A DNA stretch of 54,496 bases from Gammaproteobacteria bacterium (GTDB lineage: Bacteria > Pseudomonadota > Gammaproteobacteria > Enterobacterales > Kangiellaceae): contig JABXIW010000117.1 in NCBI GenBank assembly GCA_013372875.1, positions 1 to 54,496 of the forward strand. Reading direction: 5' to 3'. Shown one piece after another: positions 28,153-36,980 of the stretch. The notes under the pieces are model-generated. The model ran no database searches. It was given only the letters and a program-made list of their open reading frames with translations, and was not told the origin of the DNA. The stretch's first letter is position 1, and the number at the start of each line of letters is the position of its first letter. A program made the translations under genes and the position numbers.

Positions 28153-29016
28153 ATGAGTAATACCGGCGCTGTAATCACTTTCTTTTTAGCGAGTTTCTTG
28201 CTGCAACAATTAGAAGCCGAACCTATTGTTATTGGTGAGTCGTATCAACTAGAGTCAAAAATATTACAACAGGCTCACGAAATTAATGTTTATTTACCGC
28301 AAACTTATGATGCCAAGGACGATGCTGGTAAAGCGATGAATCAAGCTTATCCTGTGGTTTATTTGATCGATGGTGGGATTGAGCAAGATTTTATCCATAT
28401 AGCGGGGTTAGCGAGTTTGGCAGTTGATTATCGCAACATTCGTGAGTTTATTTTGGTAGGTGTGCAAACGGTCAATCGCCGCTATGAACTTACCAGTCCT
28501 ACTCAAGTTGCCGAAGAAATCAAGCATGTGCCTAAAAATGGCGGTTCGCAAAAATTCATGGATTTTTTGGCCAAAGAAGTGAAGCCTTTTGTTGCGGAAA
28601 ACCTTCGAATAACCGATGAGTCCATGGTTATTGGTGAGTCAGTGGCTGGAATGTTTATTGTCGAAGTGTTTTTAACGCGTCCAGAACTATTTAGCAATTA
28701 CGCAGCAATTAGCCCTAGTTTGTGGTGGAATAATCAAGCAATTGCCAAAGCTTCCGCAACTGAGCTTAAAAAGCATCAATATCAAGGAAAAAGGCTCTAT
28801 TTGACTATTGCCGATGAGGGTGGCGATATGCGTGAAGGGGTCGATATTTTGGCTGATGCTGTAGAAAAAGCAGAATTAAAAGATTTTCAGTGGAAATATG
28901 AGCCAATGGAGCATAAAACTCATGCGACAATTTTCCATCCAGCAGCCTTAGAGGCCATACATTTTTTAATGGCTATCAAGCCTTTTGCTGATTATCAAAA
29001 GGAACAGCAGCAATAA
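28153..29016 (+). CDS. Secreted alpha/beta-hydrolase (putative esterase, PF00756 type)
   Basis: A 287-residue hydrolase with a signal peptide (about 1-22). Domain hallmarks: the beta-strand YPVVYLIDGGIEQDF (about 65-80), the nucleophile elbow VIGESVAGMF (Ser about 161) and the histidine in EPMEHKTHATIF (about 258). The aspartate is probably in ADEGGDM. It resembles the IroE/esterase-D branch, which acts on varied esters; the substrate is unknown. It is an extra gene between fabF and pabC: its stop overlaps the pabC ATG by one base, so both are translated from one message that begins after the fabF terminator. Confidence 0.82.
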   Translation: MSNTGAVITFFLASFLLQQLEAEPIVIGESYQLESKILQQAHEINVYLPQTYDAKDDAGKAMNQAYPVVYLIDGGIEQDFIHIAGLASLAVDYRNIREFILVGVQTVNRRYELTSPTQVAEEIKHVPKNGGSQKFMDFLAKEVKPFVAENLRITDESMVIGESVAGMFIVEVFLTRPELFSNYAAISPSLWWNNQAIAKASATELKKHQYQGKRLYLTIADEGGDMREGVDILADAVEKAELKDFQWKYEPMEHKTHATIFHPAALEAIHFLMAIKPFADYQKEQQQ

Positions 29017-29804
29017 TGAGCTTTGCATTAGACCGAGGATTACTTTACGGCGACGGTTTTTTCACTACCATTCGAGTGGTGGACAATAAAATCCACCGTT
29101 GGCCATTACACTTAGAGCGGCTAAGTTTTTCCGCGCTGCGTTTAAAGTTTCATGAATTGGATGCTAATCAGATTTATCATGATTTAAATGAATTTATTGC
29201 GCAGCAGTCTGAGTCAGATGGCGTTTTGCGCCTAACCATTAGTCGTGGTGAAAGTGGTAAAGGTGAGCGCGGTTATACCATTCCCAAGGCACCTAATTAT
29301 CAGTTTTATATGAGTTGGTCGCCGCTTGATGTAAGTACTTTAAATAAACTCAAGCAAGGTGTGGCTTTGTCGATTTGCGAAACGCCGATTTCACAAAACA
29401 AGACTTTGGCGGGTATCAAGCATTTAAACCGCTTGGATCAAGTCTTAGCCAGTGATGAGATTGCTGAGAATTGTTTCGATTCCATAATGTTTAATGGTAA
29501 ATGGCTAGTTTCTGGCACCAAAAGTAATATTTATTTTTATCTAAACAATCGATGGCTTACGCCTAAAGTGAATAAAGCGGGGGTCAATGGCACCGTTAGG
29601 CGCTGGTTGTTAGAGAGTCAGGCGAATGTTTCGGAATCAAAGTTTGGGTTGGAAATACTGAATCGAGCTGAATATTGTTTGGTTTCTAATGCGATAGTCG
29701 GTATTATCCCTGTAACTCAGATCCAAATGGCGGATAAAACACATACTTTTGAGCCATTTCCTGAAATCAACAAACTTCAATCAGAATATAATAAAACACT
29801 ATAA
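29016..29804 (+). CDS. pabC: Aminodeoxychorismate lyase
   Basis: A PLP enzyme that makes p-aminobenzoate for folate, 262 residues. It has the N-terminal FALDRGLLYGDGFFTTIRV and the catalytic lysine in LAGIKHLNRLDQVLAS (about 140). The C-terminal part has the YCLVSNAIVGIIPVTQI motif of the class IV aminotransferase fold. It is followed 14 bases later by mltG, the standard order. Confidence 0.92.
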   Translation: MSFALDRGLLYGDGFFTTIRVVDNKIHRWPLHLERLSFSALRLKFHELDANQIYHDLNEFIAQQSESDGVLRLTISRGESGKGERGYTIPKAPNYQFYMSWSPLDVSTLNKLKQGVALSICETPISQNKTLAGIKHLNRLDQVLASDEIAENCFDSIMFNGKWLVSGTKSNIYFYLNNRWLTPKVNKAGVNGTVRRWLLESQANVSESKFGLEILNRAEYCLVSNAIVGIIPVTQIQMADKTHTFEPFPEINKLQSEYNKTL

Positions 29805-29818
29805 ACTATTAATTTATA

Positions 29819-30814
29819 ATGAAAAAAAAGATTTCTTTCCTGTTCTTATTGTTATTGGCGGTATTTGCCGCAGTAACCTGGTATCAATGGCAAAAGTATC
29901 AAGACTTTATTCAAGAGCCCATGGGGTTATCATCAAATTTAGTGGTTGAAAAAGGTACTTCGGCCTATAAATTAGGAAAAAAATGGCAAGCAGATGGCTT
30001 GATCGATAACTTTTATTACTATCAATTATTGTTAAAAATGCAGCCTGAATTGCGTGATATCAAAGCTGGCGAATATCAAGTAAGCAGTGATTTAAATCCA
30101 GTGCAACTTTTGCAAAAACTGGTAGAAGGCAAAGTTATCAGCTATCAAGTTTCCGTAATTGAAGGCTCTAATATCTATGAGCTGTTCGCCAAAGTTAAGC
30201 AAGACAATCGCTTAGAACAAAAAGTTGCTGATCTAGAAGCCTTAAAAAAAGAGCTGGGTTTAACTGCTGAAGAACATTTAGAGGGTTTGTTTTTTGCTGA
30301 GACATACCAGTTTAATAAAGGCGACTCGGATTTAGATATTTACCAAAGATCCAATCAGCAGCTGGCTAAAGTTTTAGAAGAAGAGTGGGATAATCGCGCT
30401 GACAATTTGCCCTATGAAGATCCCTACGAAGCATTAATCATGGCTTCAATTATCGAAAAAGAAACCGCTGTGCCTGCGGAAAGGCCTATAATTGCAGGGG
30501 TTTTTGTGCGCCGCTTGCAAAAAGGTATGTTGCTGCAAACGGATCCAACCATTATTTATGGGCTTTTACCTGAGTTCGATGGCGATATTCGACGTAAAGA
30601 TATCACCAATCCGCACCCTTGGAATACTTATGTGCATAAAGGTTTACCGCCAAGCCCAATCGCTATGGTTGGCCGCGAAGCGATCCATGCTGCGTTGCAC
30701 CCAGAAGATGGCAAAGCACTTTATTTTGTCGCTAAAGGCGATGGCAGTCATCACTTTAGTGAAACGCTAGCCGAGCATAATCGTGCAGTGCGCAAATATC
30801 AGCTGAAACGTTAA
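29819..30814 (+). CDS. mltG: Endolytic murein transglycosylase MltG
   Basis: An inner-membrane YceG-family enzyme that cuts nascent peptidoglycan strands. The 331 residues have one N-terminal membrane segment (about 5-22), a LysM-like region (GLSSNLVVEKGTSAYKLGKK) and the catalytic domain with EGLFFAETYQF. The active glutamate is in ASIIEKETAVPAERPIIAGV (about 217), followed by LQTDPTIIYGL and PWNTYVHKGLPPSPIAMVG. It lies between pabC and tmk. Confidence 0.95.
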   Translation: MKKKISFLFLLLLAVFAAVTWYQWQKYQDFIQEPMGLSSNLVVEKGTSAYKLGKKWQADGLIDNFYYYQLLLKMQPELRDIKAGEYQVSSDLNPVQLLQKLVEGKVISYQVSVIEGSNIYELFAKVKQDNRLEQKVADLEALKKELGLTAEEHLEGLFFAETYQFNKGDSDLDIYQRSNQQLAKVLEEEWDNRADNLPYEDPYEALIMASIIEKETAVPAERPIIAGVFVRRLQKGMLLQTDPTIIYGLLPEFDGDIRRKDITNPHPWNTYVHKGLPPSPIAMVGREAIHAALHPEDGKALYFVAKGDGSHHFSETLAEHNRAVRKYQLKR

Positions 30815-30831
30815 TAACAGAGAATGCAGCC

Positions 30832-31488
30832 TTGAGCGAAACTATGAAAAAGACGGGCAAATTTATCACCATTGAAGGCACGGAAGGCGTTGGGAAATCT
30901 ACCAATATCGCTTTTATTACCCAATGGTTGGCCGATAAAGACATTGATATTCTGCATACTCGCGAGCCTGGCGGTACGCCCTTAGCAGAAGAAATTCGCG
31001 AACTATTATTAGCCAATCGTGATGAAACCGTAGATAGTCGCACTGAGTTATTGTTAATGTTTGCGGCGCGTTGTCAGCATGTTGCGACAAAGATTAAACC
31101 TGCGCTTGAACAAGGCCAATGGGTTTTATCAGATCGCTTTACTGATGCTAGTTTTGCTTATCAAGGAGCAGGGCGCAACTTGGGTTTTGAGCGTTTATCA
31201 AAACTGGAAGATTGGTCATTGAATGGTTTTAAGCCCGATTTAACCATCATGCTTGATCTGCCCATTGAAATTGGTTTGGCCCGCGCAGCAGAGCGCAGCG
31301 AAAAGGATCGCTTTGAATCAGAACAAATTGAATTCTTCAATCGTGTTAGGCAGGGGTATCTGGCGATCGCCGAAGCTGAGCCTGAGCGTATGAAAGTGAT
31401 AGATGCCACAGGCTCAATTGAACAGGTTCAGGCACAAATCGAAAAAGTCTTAATTGAGTTTTATGAGTCCATTGAGGTGAGTTCGTGA
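30832..31488 (+). CDS. tmk: Thymidylate kinase
   Basis: Phosphorylates dTMP to dTDP. The 218 residues include the P-loop IEGTEGVGKSTN (about 14-24), the DR(F/Y) motif in VLSDRFTDASFAYQGAG (about 100), the LID region RAAERSEKDRFE and the thymidine-binding TREPGGTPLAE. The upstream-most start is TTG 30832; ATG 30844 (giving KKTGKFITIEG) would also make a full enzyme, and neither has a clear SD. The end overlaps the holB start by four bases. Confidence 0.94.
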   Translation: MSETMKKTGKFITIEGTEGVGKSTNIAFITQWLADKDIDILHTREPGGTPLAEEIRELLLANRDETVDSRTELLLMFAARCQHVATKIKPALEQGQWVLSDRFTDASFAYQGAGRNLGFERLSKLEDWSLNGFKPDLTIMLDLPIEIGLARAAERSEKDRFESEQIEFFNRVRQGYLAIAEAEPERMKVIDATGSIEQVQAQIEKVLIEFYESIEVSS

Positions 31489-32534
31489 GCTTATTTGGTG
31501 ACGAAGATTTACCTATTGTTGCTACTCGCGAGTCCGAGCTGGATTTCTGGAATAAAGCAGCTTTTGAACAAATTCTGCAGCAATTTAAGTCAGGTTCAAT
31601 GCATCATGGGATTTTATTGTTAGGTGCTGATGGCATTGGTCGAGAAACTTTTGCCGACGAATTATCACGTTGGGTTTTATGCCAAAACCATGAGCAATTG
31701 GATTCAGCTTGCGGTGATTGTAAGTCATGCCACTTATTCGATGCGCAAAGCCATCCTGATTATCATTGGCTATCGATAGAAGAAGATAAAACTCAGATTT
31801 CGGTTGAGCAAGTTAGAAGCCTGATCAGCTCTATGCAAGAGTCAGCGCACCAGAATGGCTGGAAAGTGGCTAATATTTCTCCTGTCAGTGGCTTAAATCA
31901 GAATTCATACAATGCACTATTAAAAACATTAGAAGAGCCGCAAGCAAATACCTTAATCATTTTGCAAACAGAGCAACTTGAGCAGGTGCCTGCAACCATC
32001 AGAAGTCGTAGCCAGTTATTGCCGTTGAAAATAACCGAGCAAGAATCCATTAGCGATTGGTTGGAAAAGCGCAAAGGTTATATGACGGGAGATTTGAAGC
32101 TAGCAATGAATTTGTTCCCACAAGCACCATACAAAGCCGAAGACTTTGCGAATAACGGTGATGCTTTTAAATGTGGCGAGTTTATTTTTGATATAGCCTT
32201 TTTAATTGAGGGTAAAGAGTCGGCGCTGACGATCGCAGACAAATGGTTACCCGATATCGAAGACTGCTGTTTATGGCTACAATTAATGATGCGTGACTTA
32301 TTGTTATTATCGCAAACTCGTTCTGCAGAGATGATTGCTTTGCAAGGACAGAAAAAGGCTATAACCATCATTGTTGATAGGGTTAATACCAAAGGTTTAA
32401 TGCAACTTAATGAGAAAATCCTTGAGCTTAGGAGCTTGATAATCAAGAAAAGTCCAGTTAATCTAAGTTCATCTTGGCAAGCATTGCTAATCTATATCAC
32501 TCAACTGGCACAAAAATTTAAGCAAAGCGCATAA
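31485..32534 (+). CDS. holB: DNA polymerase III delta' subunit
   Basis: A clamp-loader subunit, 349 residues. It is AAA+-like with a degenerate P-loop (LLGADGIGRETFADEL), as is normal for delta'. It has a zinc-binding cysteine set (Cys in WVLCQN, then CGDCKSCHLF), and the SRC-type motif QVPATIRSRSQLLPLK (about 170). The C-terminal collar domain is present. GTG 31485 overlaps the tmk stop (GTGA), indicating translational coupling. Confidence 0.92.
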   Translation: MSLFGDEDLPIVATRESELDFWNKAAFEQILQQFKSGSMHHGILLLGADGIGRETFADELSRWVLCQNHEQLDSACGDCKSCHLFDAQSHPDYHWLSIEEDKTQISVEQVRSLISSMQESAHQNGWKVANISPVSGLNQNSYNALLKTLEEPQANTLIILQTEQLEQVPATIRSRSQLLPLKITEQESISDWLEKRKGYMTGDLKLAMNLFPQAPYKAEDFANNGDAFKCGEFIFDIAFLIEGKESALTIADKWLPDIEDCCLWLQLMMRDLLLLSQTRSAEMIALQGQKKAITIIVDRVNTKGLMQLNEKILELRSLIIKKSPVNLSSSWQALLIYITQLAQKFKQSA

Positions 32535-32543
32535 GGAAACTGA

Positions 32544-32894
32544 ATGAAAATCGAACGCACAGGCCCAGGAATTTTAACTATCACGGTAGAGGATAAGGAT
32601 GATCTGTATGCGGCCTATATGCCATTCGTTGAAAATGGCGGAATTTTTATTCAAACCACCAAAGATTACAGTTTGGGTGACGAAGTTTTTATGCTGCTGG
32701 CCCTAATGGATGATCCTGAAAAGTTGCCAATCGCAGGCAAAGTTGCTTGGATCACGCCTAAAAATGCTCAAGCAAACCGCAAAGCGGGCATAGGCATTCA
32801 ATTTAGCGATCAAGATCAAGGCAAAACAAAATCTAAAATCGAAAATCTACTGGTTGGTCGCTTAGACGCCGAAAAAGCTACTCATACAATGTAA
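32544..32894 (+). CDS. PilZ-domain protein, type IV pilus PilZ-like
   Basis: A 116-residue protein consisting of a single PilZ fold (LTITVEDKDDLYAAYMPFVE, then GGIFIQTTKDYSLGDEVFML and GKVAWITPKNAQANRKAGIG). The N-terminal RxxxR and DxSxxG residues used by cyclic-di-GMP-binding PilZ domains are not seen, which is true of the PilZ protein proper needed for type IV pili. The holB-pilZ-tatD order matches that in Pseudomonas. ATG 32544 has AAGGAAA 6-7 bases upstream. Confidence 0.88.
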   Translation: MKIERTGPGILTITVEDKDDLYAAYMPFVENGGIFIQTTKDYSLGDEVFMLLALMDDPEKLPIAGKVAWITPKNAQANRKAGIGIQFSDQDQGKTKSKIENLLVGRLDAEKATHTM

Positions 32895-33031
32895 TAATTC
32901 ATTGTTATCTACCGCAGGCGCTTCCTATGATCGTCTGCAAAGCAGTGAAACTCCTAAAGCATTTCCAGTGTCCTTTTAACTAACAAACCTTTTCGATACA
33001 ATTCGCTTAATTTCTTTAAATATCAACTTTT

Positions 33032-33814
33032 ATGTTAATTGATTCCCATTGCCACTTGGATCGCTTGGATTTAAGTGCTTATGACCATGATTTGAATAAA
33101 GCCCTAGATTTCGCACGCTCGCGAGGTGTTGGTCATATGCTGTGTGTTGGCATTACCATGGAAAAATTTGCCGATGTATTAGCCATTGCTGAAGCCAATG
33201 AGGACATTTCTTGCTCGGTTGGCATTCATCCGCTTTATGATGCGGTGGCGAATACGGATGTGGACTTGTTGATAGAAAAGGCTAAGCATCCAAAAGTGGT
33301 AGCGATTGGCGAAACTGGCTTGGATTATTTCTATAACAAAGATCCGGAAAATCACGCCTTACAGCAGCAAAGTTTTCGTAAGCATATTCAAGCGGCCAGA
33401 AAAGCCAATAAGCCCGTGATTGTGCATACACGCGATGCTCGTCAGGACACTTTGGATATTTTGCGTGAAGAGCAAGCCGAGGAATGTGGTGGGGTTTTGC
33501 ACTGCTTTACCGAAAGCTGGGAAATGGCCAAAGCGGCGCTAGATTTAGGTTTTTATATCTCTTTCTCAGGAATTGTCACTTTTAAAAATGCCTCAGAGTT
33601 GCGTGATGTCTGCCGAAAAGTACCACTCGATAGATTGCTAATCGAAACCGACTCGCCGTATTTAGCGCCAGTACCGTATCGAGGAAAATCCAACCAGCCC
33701 GCTTATGTTAAAGAAGTAGGACAGTTTGTTGCAGATCTACAGCATGTGAGTTTTGATAAGATTTGTGAGATCACTTCAAATAATTTTAAACAACTTTTTC
33801 ATGGTGATACTTAG
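33032..33814 (+). CDS. TatD-family metal-dependent DNase (YcfH type)
   Basis: A 260-residue TIM-barrel hydrolase. Metal ligands in order: HxH in DSHCHLDRLD (about 5-8), Glu in AIGETGLDYFY (about 92), His in VIVHTRDA (about 130), His in GVLHCFTES (about 155) and Asp in LIETDSPYLAPVP (about 205). It closes the conserved yceD-to-tatD cluster. The start is a plain ATG with no strong SD. Members act as 3'-5' exonucleases or D-aminoacyl-tRNA-type hydrolases; the exact activity is not assignable. Confidence 0.93.
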   Translation: MLIDSHCHLDRLDLSAYDHDLNKALDFARSRGVGHMLCVGITMEKFADVLAIAEANEDISCSVGIHPLYDAVANTDVDLLIEKAKHPKVVAIGETGLDYFYNKDPENHALQQQSFRKHIQAARKANKPVIVHTRDARQDTLDILREEQAEECGGVLHCFTESWEMAKAALDLGFYISFSGIVTFKNASELRDVCRKVPLDRLLIETDSPYLAPVPYRGKSNQPAYVKEVGQFVADLQHVSFDKICEITSNNFKQLFHGDT

Positions 33815-33887
33815 TTCATTTTGCTTTTAAATTGCTATAAATTATGTGCTAGAGTCTTTTATATGGATTTATTTGAGATGTCTGTTC

Positions 33888-34949
33888 ATGAAAGCTCTTA
33901 TCGTCGGCGCAGGTCCTACAGGTTTAACCGCAGCTTTAGAGTTGTGTCGGCGCGGTATTATTCCCACCATTATCGATAAACGCGAAACCACTTCGAACTT
34001 TAGTCGTGCTGTTGGCATTACTCCCAAAAGTCTTGAGTTGTTATCAGCTTCTGGAGTCGATAAAAAATTAATTGCAGAAGGTATTGCGGTAAAGCATGCC
34101 CATATTTTTCGCAATCAGCAAAGACTGATAGAAGTCCCTTTGGCTTCGGAAAACAGTTACTTTCCAACTTTAGTTGCTTTGCCCCAAGATAGGACTGAAA
34201 GCCTGTTGATTGAAGCCATTGAGCAACTGGGTGGCAAGGTCGAATATGGTGTTGAGTTTATATCCCTTGAACAAGATAGGGATAAAGTAACGGTTCAGTT
34301 ATCAAGCGGACGTAAAGAAACCTACGATTTTGTAATTGGTGCTGATGGCGTTGGCAGTAAGGTTCGCCAAGCGCTGGATATTGATTATCAAGGCTTTGAT
34401 CTTGACGAAACTTGGTCAATTGCCGATGTTAACGCTGCTGACTGGCCTTATCATAAGGATTTCTGCCTCTTTCAGCTTGATGATGGCGCTATGTGTGTAG
34501 CGGTTCCAATTGGAGACTCGCGTTATAGAGTTATTTCAAACACCCCTGATTCCTTACAAGCATTGCCAATACCCATGCAAGTAAATCATATTAACCGACA
34601 AGGCACTTTTAAAATTTCAGTGCGCCAAGCGAAAAGCTATTCAAAAGGCCGAGTACATTTAGCGGGTGATGCGGCACATTGCCATTCACCAGTAGGCGGC
34701 CGTGGTATGAATATGGGGATCGGCGATGCATGTGAACTAGCTAAACGCTTAGCCATTGGCAACATTGAACAGTATTCAAAGGTTCGACATCAAGAAGGGC
34801 AGCGCATAATCCCAATGACCGAGCGAGGTCGTAAGATGATTTCATCGAAGTCAATCGTTCGACGCTCGCTATTTAAAGGTTTTTTGAGGTTAGCAAATCG
34901 CGTAAGTGTTATTAAAAAACGAATAGGAAAATTTGTGGTAGAGTTTTAA
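33888..34949 (+). CDS. FAD-dependent aromatic monooxygenase-like protein
   Basis: A 353-residue flavoprotein of the UbiH/PheA-TfdB class (PF01494). It has the N-terminal dinucleotide motif IVGAGPTGLTAALELCRRG, the middle DG motif YDFVIGADGVGSKVRQAL (about 155) and the C-terminal GD motif GRVHLAGDAAHCHSPVGG (about 255). The open frame extends 14 codons upstream, but those residues precede the conserved start, and ATG 33888 places the Rossmann motif at the very N-terminus as in the family. The substrate is unknown. A hydroxylase for a quinone or phenolic compound is possible. It stands alone between tatD and gcdH. Confidence 0.85.
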   Translation: MKALIVGAGPTGLTAALELCRRGIIPTIIDKRETTSNFSRAVGITPKSLELLSASGVDKKLIAEGIAVKHAHIFRNQQRLIEVPLASENSYFPTLVALPQDRTESLLIEAIEQLGGKVEYGVEFISLEQDRDKVTVQLSSGRKETYDFVIGADGVGSKVRQALDIDYQGFDLDETWSIADVNAADWPYHKDFCLFQLDDGAMCVAVPIGDSRYRVISNTPDSLQALPIPMQVNHINRQGTFKISVRQAKSYSKGRVHLAGDAAHCHSPVGGRGMNMGIGDACELAKRLAIGNIEQYSKVRHQEGQRIIPMTERGRKMISSKSIVRRSLFKGFLRLANRVSVIKKRIGKFVVEF

Positions 34950-34961
34950 GCTACCATAACA

Positions 34962-34987
34962 ACTCAGACCAGTGTTTAAGCACTGGT
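34962..34987. promoter_or_regulatory. ACTGGT-type palindrome upstream of gcdH
   Basis: ACCAGTG-TTTAAG-CACTGGT (34968-34987) is a perfect 7-bp inverted repeat. Its left arm extends to AACTCAGACCAGT, whose complement ACTGGTCTGAGTT resembles the FadR operator. It lies about 80-100 bases before gcdH; there is no T-run, so a terminator is unlikely. Confidence 0.4.
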
Positions 34988-35063
34988 TAATTCAGTCGTT
35001 TTTGCGTATATTTCGTGCACAGAATTTACGTCAGAAATACTCACAAAATATAAAGAAACTACT

Positions 35064-36242
35064 ATGTCAAAAGCATTATTAGAACATTGGGATGACATCC
35101 TATTATTAGACGAGCAATTAACTGAAGAAGAGCGCATGATCCGCGATGCGGCGCGTGACTATTGCCAAGAAAAGTTGATGCCTCGTGTATTAGAAGCCAA
35201 TCGTCATGAAATCTTCGATCGTGAGATTATGAATGAATTAGGTGAGCTTGGCTTGTTAGGCTCGACTATCGACGGTTATGGTTGTGCTGGTGCTTCTTAT
35301 GTAGCTTATGGCTTGGTAGCACGTGAAGTTGAGCGAGTTGATTCGGGCTATCGTTCAGCCTTATCAGTTCAGTCTAGCTTGGTGATGCACCCAATTAATG
35401 CCTATGGCACTGAAGCACAGAAAGAAAAATTTTTGCCTAAATTGGCCACTGGTGAATGGGTTGGCTGTTTTGGTTTAACTGAGCCAGATTCAGGTTCTGA
35501 TCCTGCCAGCATGAAAACACGCGCCAAGAAAGTTGATGGTGGTTATATCTTAACTGGCAATAAAATGTGGATCACTAATTCTCCTATCGCTGATGTATTC
35601 GTGGTTTGGGCAAAAGATGATGAAGGCGATATCCGCGGTTTTGTGCTTGAAAAAGGCATGGAAGGTTTGTCAGCACCTAAGATTGAAGGTAAGTTCTCGC
35701 TTCGAGCTTCAATTACGGGTGAAATCGTGATGGATGAAGTTTTTGTGCCAGAAGAAAATAAATTCCCTGAAATCAAAGGCTTGCGTGGCCCATTTGGCTG
35801 CTTGAATGTAGCGCGATACGGTATTTCTTGGGGCGCACTAGGTGCAGCAGAGTTCTGTTGGCACGCAGCCCGTCAATATGGCCTTGAGCGTAAGCAGTTC
35901 AATAAGCCATTGGCTTCAATGCAGTTATTCCAAAAGAAATTAGCCGATATGCAAACGGAAATCACCCTGGGCTTACAAGGCTCCTTACGCGTTGGGCGCT
36001 TGATAGATGAAAAAGCATTCAAGCCTGAAATGATTTCTTTAGTTAAGCGTAACTCATGTGGTAAGGCGCTAGAAATTGCTCGTATGGCACGTGATATGCA
36101 CGGCGGTAATGGTATTGCAGACGAATTCCACGTGATCCGTCATGCCATGAACCTAGAAGCGGTGAATACTTATGAGGGTACTCATGATATTCACGCCTTG
36201 ATTTTAGGGCGCTCGCAGACAGGTCTGCAAGCGTTCATGTAA
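35064..36242 (+). CDS. gcdH: Glutaryl-CoA dehydrogenase
   Basis: An acyl-CoA dehydrogenase that oxidises and decarboxylates glutaryl-CoA to crotonyl-CoA in lysine/tryptophan breakdown. The 392-residue protein has [15 protein letters not shown] (FAD/substrate site, about 137-151), the arginine in [28 protein letters not shown] (about 350) and the catalytic glutamate in [17 protein letters not shown] (about 373). It is close to human and bacterial GcdH throughout, including the Glu and Ser residues specific to glutaryl-CoA. It is monocistronic: a palindrome upstream and a terminator downstream. Confidence 0.95.
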   Translation: MSKALLEHWDDILLLDEQLTEEERMIRDAARDYCQEKLMPRVLEANRHEIFDREIMNELGELGLLGSTIDGYGCAGASYVAYGLVAREVERVDSGYRSALSVQSSLVMHPINAYGTEAQKEKFLPKLATGEWVGCFGLTEPDSGSDPASMKTRAKKVDGGYILTGNKMWITNSPIADVFVVWAKDDEGDIRGFVLEKGMEGLSAPKIEGKFSLRASITGEIVMDEVFVPEENKFPEIKGLRGPFGCLNVARYGISWGALGAAEFCWHAARQYGLERKQFNKPLASMQLFQKKLADMQTEITLGLQGSLRVGRLIDEKAFKPEMISLVKRNSCGKALEIARMARDMHGGNGIADEFHVIRHAMNLEAVNTYEGTHDIHALILGRSQTGLQAFM

Positions 36243-36284
36243 TTTGATTTAAGCTAGCTTGCTCGTTATTACTTCGTTATGAAT

Positions 36285-36335
36285 GCTAATTTATCTGTGC
36301 TCATGTACTAACGTACACTCCGCATCTAAATTAAC
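36285..36335. repeat. Palindromic intergenic repeat, copy 2
   Basis: GCTAATTTATCTGTGC...CATGTACTAACGTACACTCCG...TAAATTAAC: an imperfect palindrome with inner TGTAC-TAAC-GTACA and outer TAATTTA/TAAATTA. It is clearly related to the copy after fabG and again lies just after a stop codon. Confidence 0.65.
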
Positions 36336-36387
36336 ATCAAGCCTTGTACTAACATCGCCACTAACGCTTAAATATTAATGCCATTAT

Positions 36388-36411
36388 AAAAGGAGCTTCG
36401 GCTCCTTTTTT
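36388..36411 (+). terminator. Rho-independent terminator after gcdH
   Basis: AAAAGGAGC-TTCG-GCTCCTTTTTT, a stable stem with a UUCG tetraloop and a U-run. Confidence 0.9.
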
Positions 36412-36459
36412 ATGCTCTAATGTTTGGAAGCAAGACAAATTAATAACAAAAGGAATGAT

Positions 36460-36765
36460 ATGGAACTCTTTGTGATTGAAACCCATTTATTGGGCGGTGA
36501 ACAAGATATTGCTGTGTTTGAGTGTGAGCAAACAGCAATAAATTTCATTAATAACAATGAGTTACACGGCGAACCTGAAGTTCTATCAATGAAGGTGATA
36601 GGCCAGCTGACTGAACCCGATTACGTTTATACCGCTTCGAGTTATGATGCTGAGCAGGATCTTTATTTCTTTGAAAGTATTTATGGCAATCGCACAGATG
36701 CTGAAGAAGGAGCTGGAGCCCAAGGTCTGGTTCTGCACCGCAAAATTAACCGTTTGTGCGACTAA
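36460..36765 (+). CDS. Small acidic protein of unknown family
   Basis: A 101-residue soluble protein, rich in Glu and aromatic residues, with no signal peptide. It has a beta-alpha style start (ELFVIETHLLGGEQDIAVFE) and an acidic middle. ATG 36460 has AAAAGGAA 5 bases upstream; the frame is open 12 codons further but has no SD there. It is alone between the gcdH terminator and prc. I do not recognise a family. Confidence 0.65.
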   Translation: MELFVIETHLLGGEQDIAVFECEQTAINFINNNELHGEPEVLSMKVIGQLTEPDYVYTASSYDAEQDLYFFESIYGNRTDAEEGAGAQGLVLHRKINRLCD

Positions 36766-36980
36766 TTACTCCGTTTATCGGCTAATACACACTTTTTCAC
36801 ATTCTTTCTCTTGTAATTTACTTAAATTTACGCAACCTTAGGCTTATTAATGCGTCATTAATATAAGTCGCTGTAGAATGACTTTTTATGGGATTTTCGT
36901 TTGAATTTAGTGGCTTAGCTTTTTTCTGACGGAGCCGTAATAAAGTGATTAAGAAGATACAATCAATAAATAGGTGCTCG

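Noticed and set aside
32544..32894. PilZ gene as a new cyclic-di-GMP effector of the FIST system
   Set aside because: Lacks the RxxxR/DxSxxG binding residues and sits in the standard holB-pilZ-tatD order, 25 kb away.
34968..34987. Terminator for the FAD monooxygenase
   Set aside because: A 7-bp stem but no T-run on either side; an operator is more likely.
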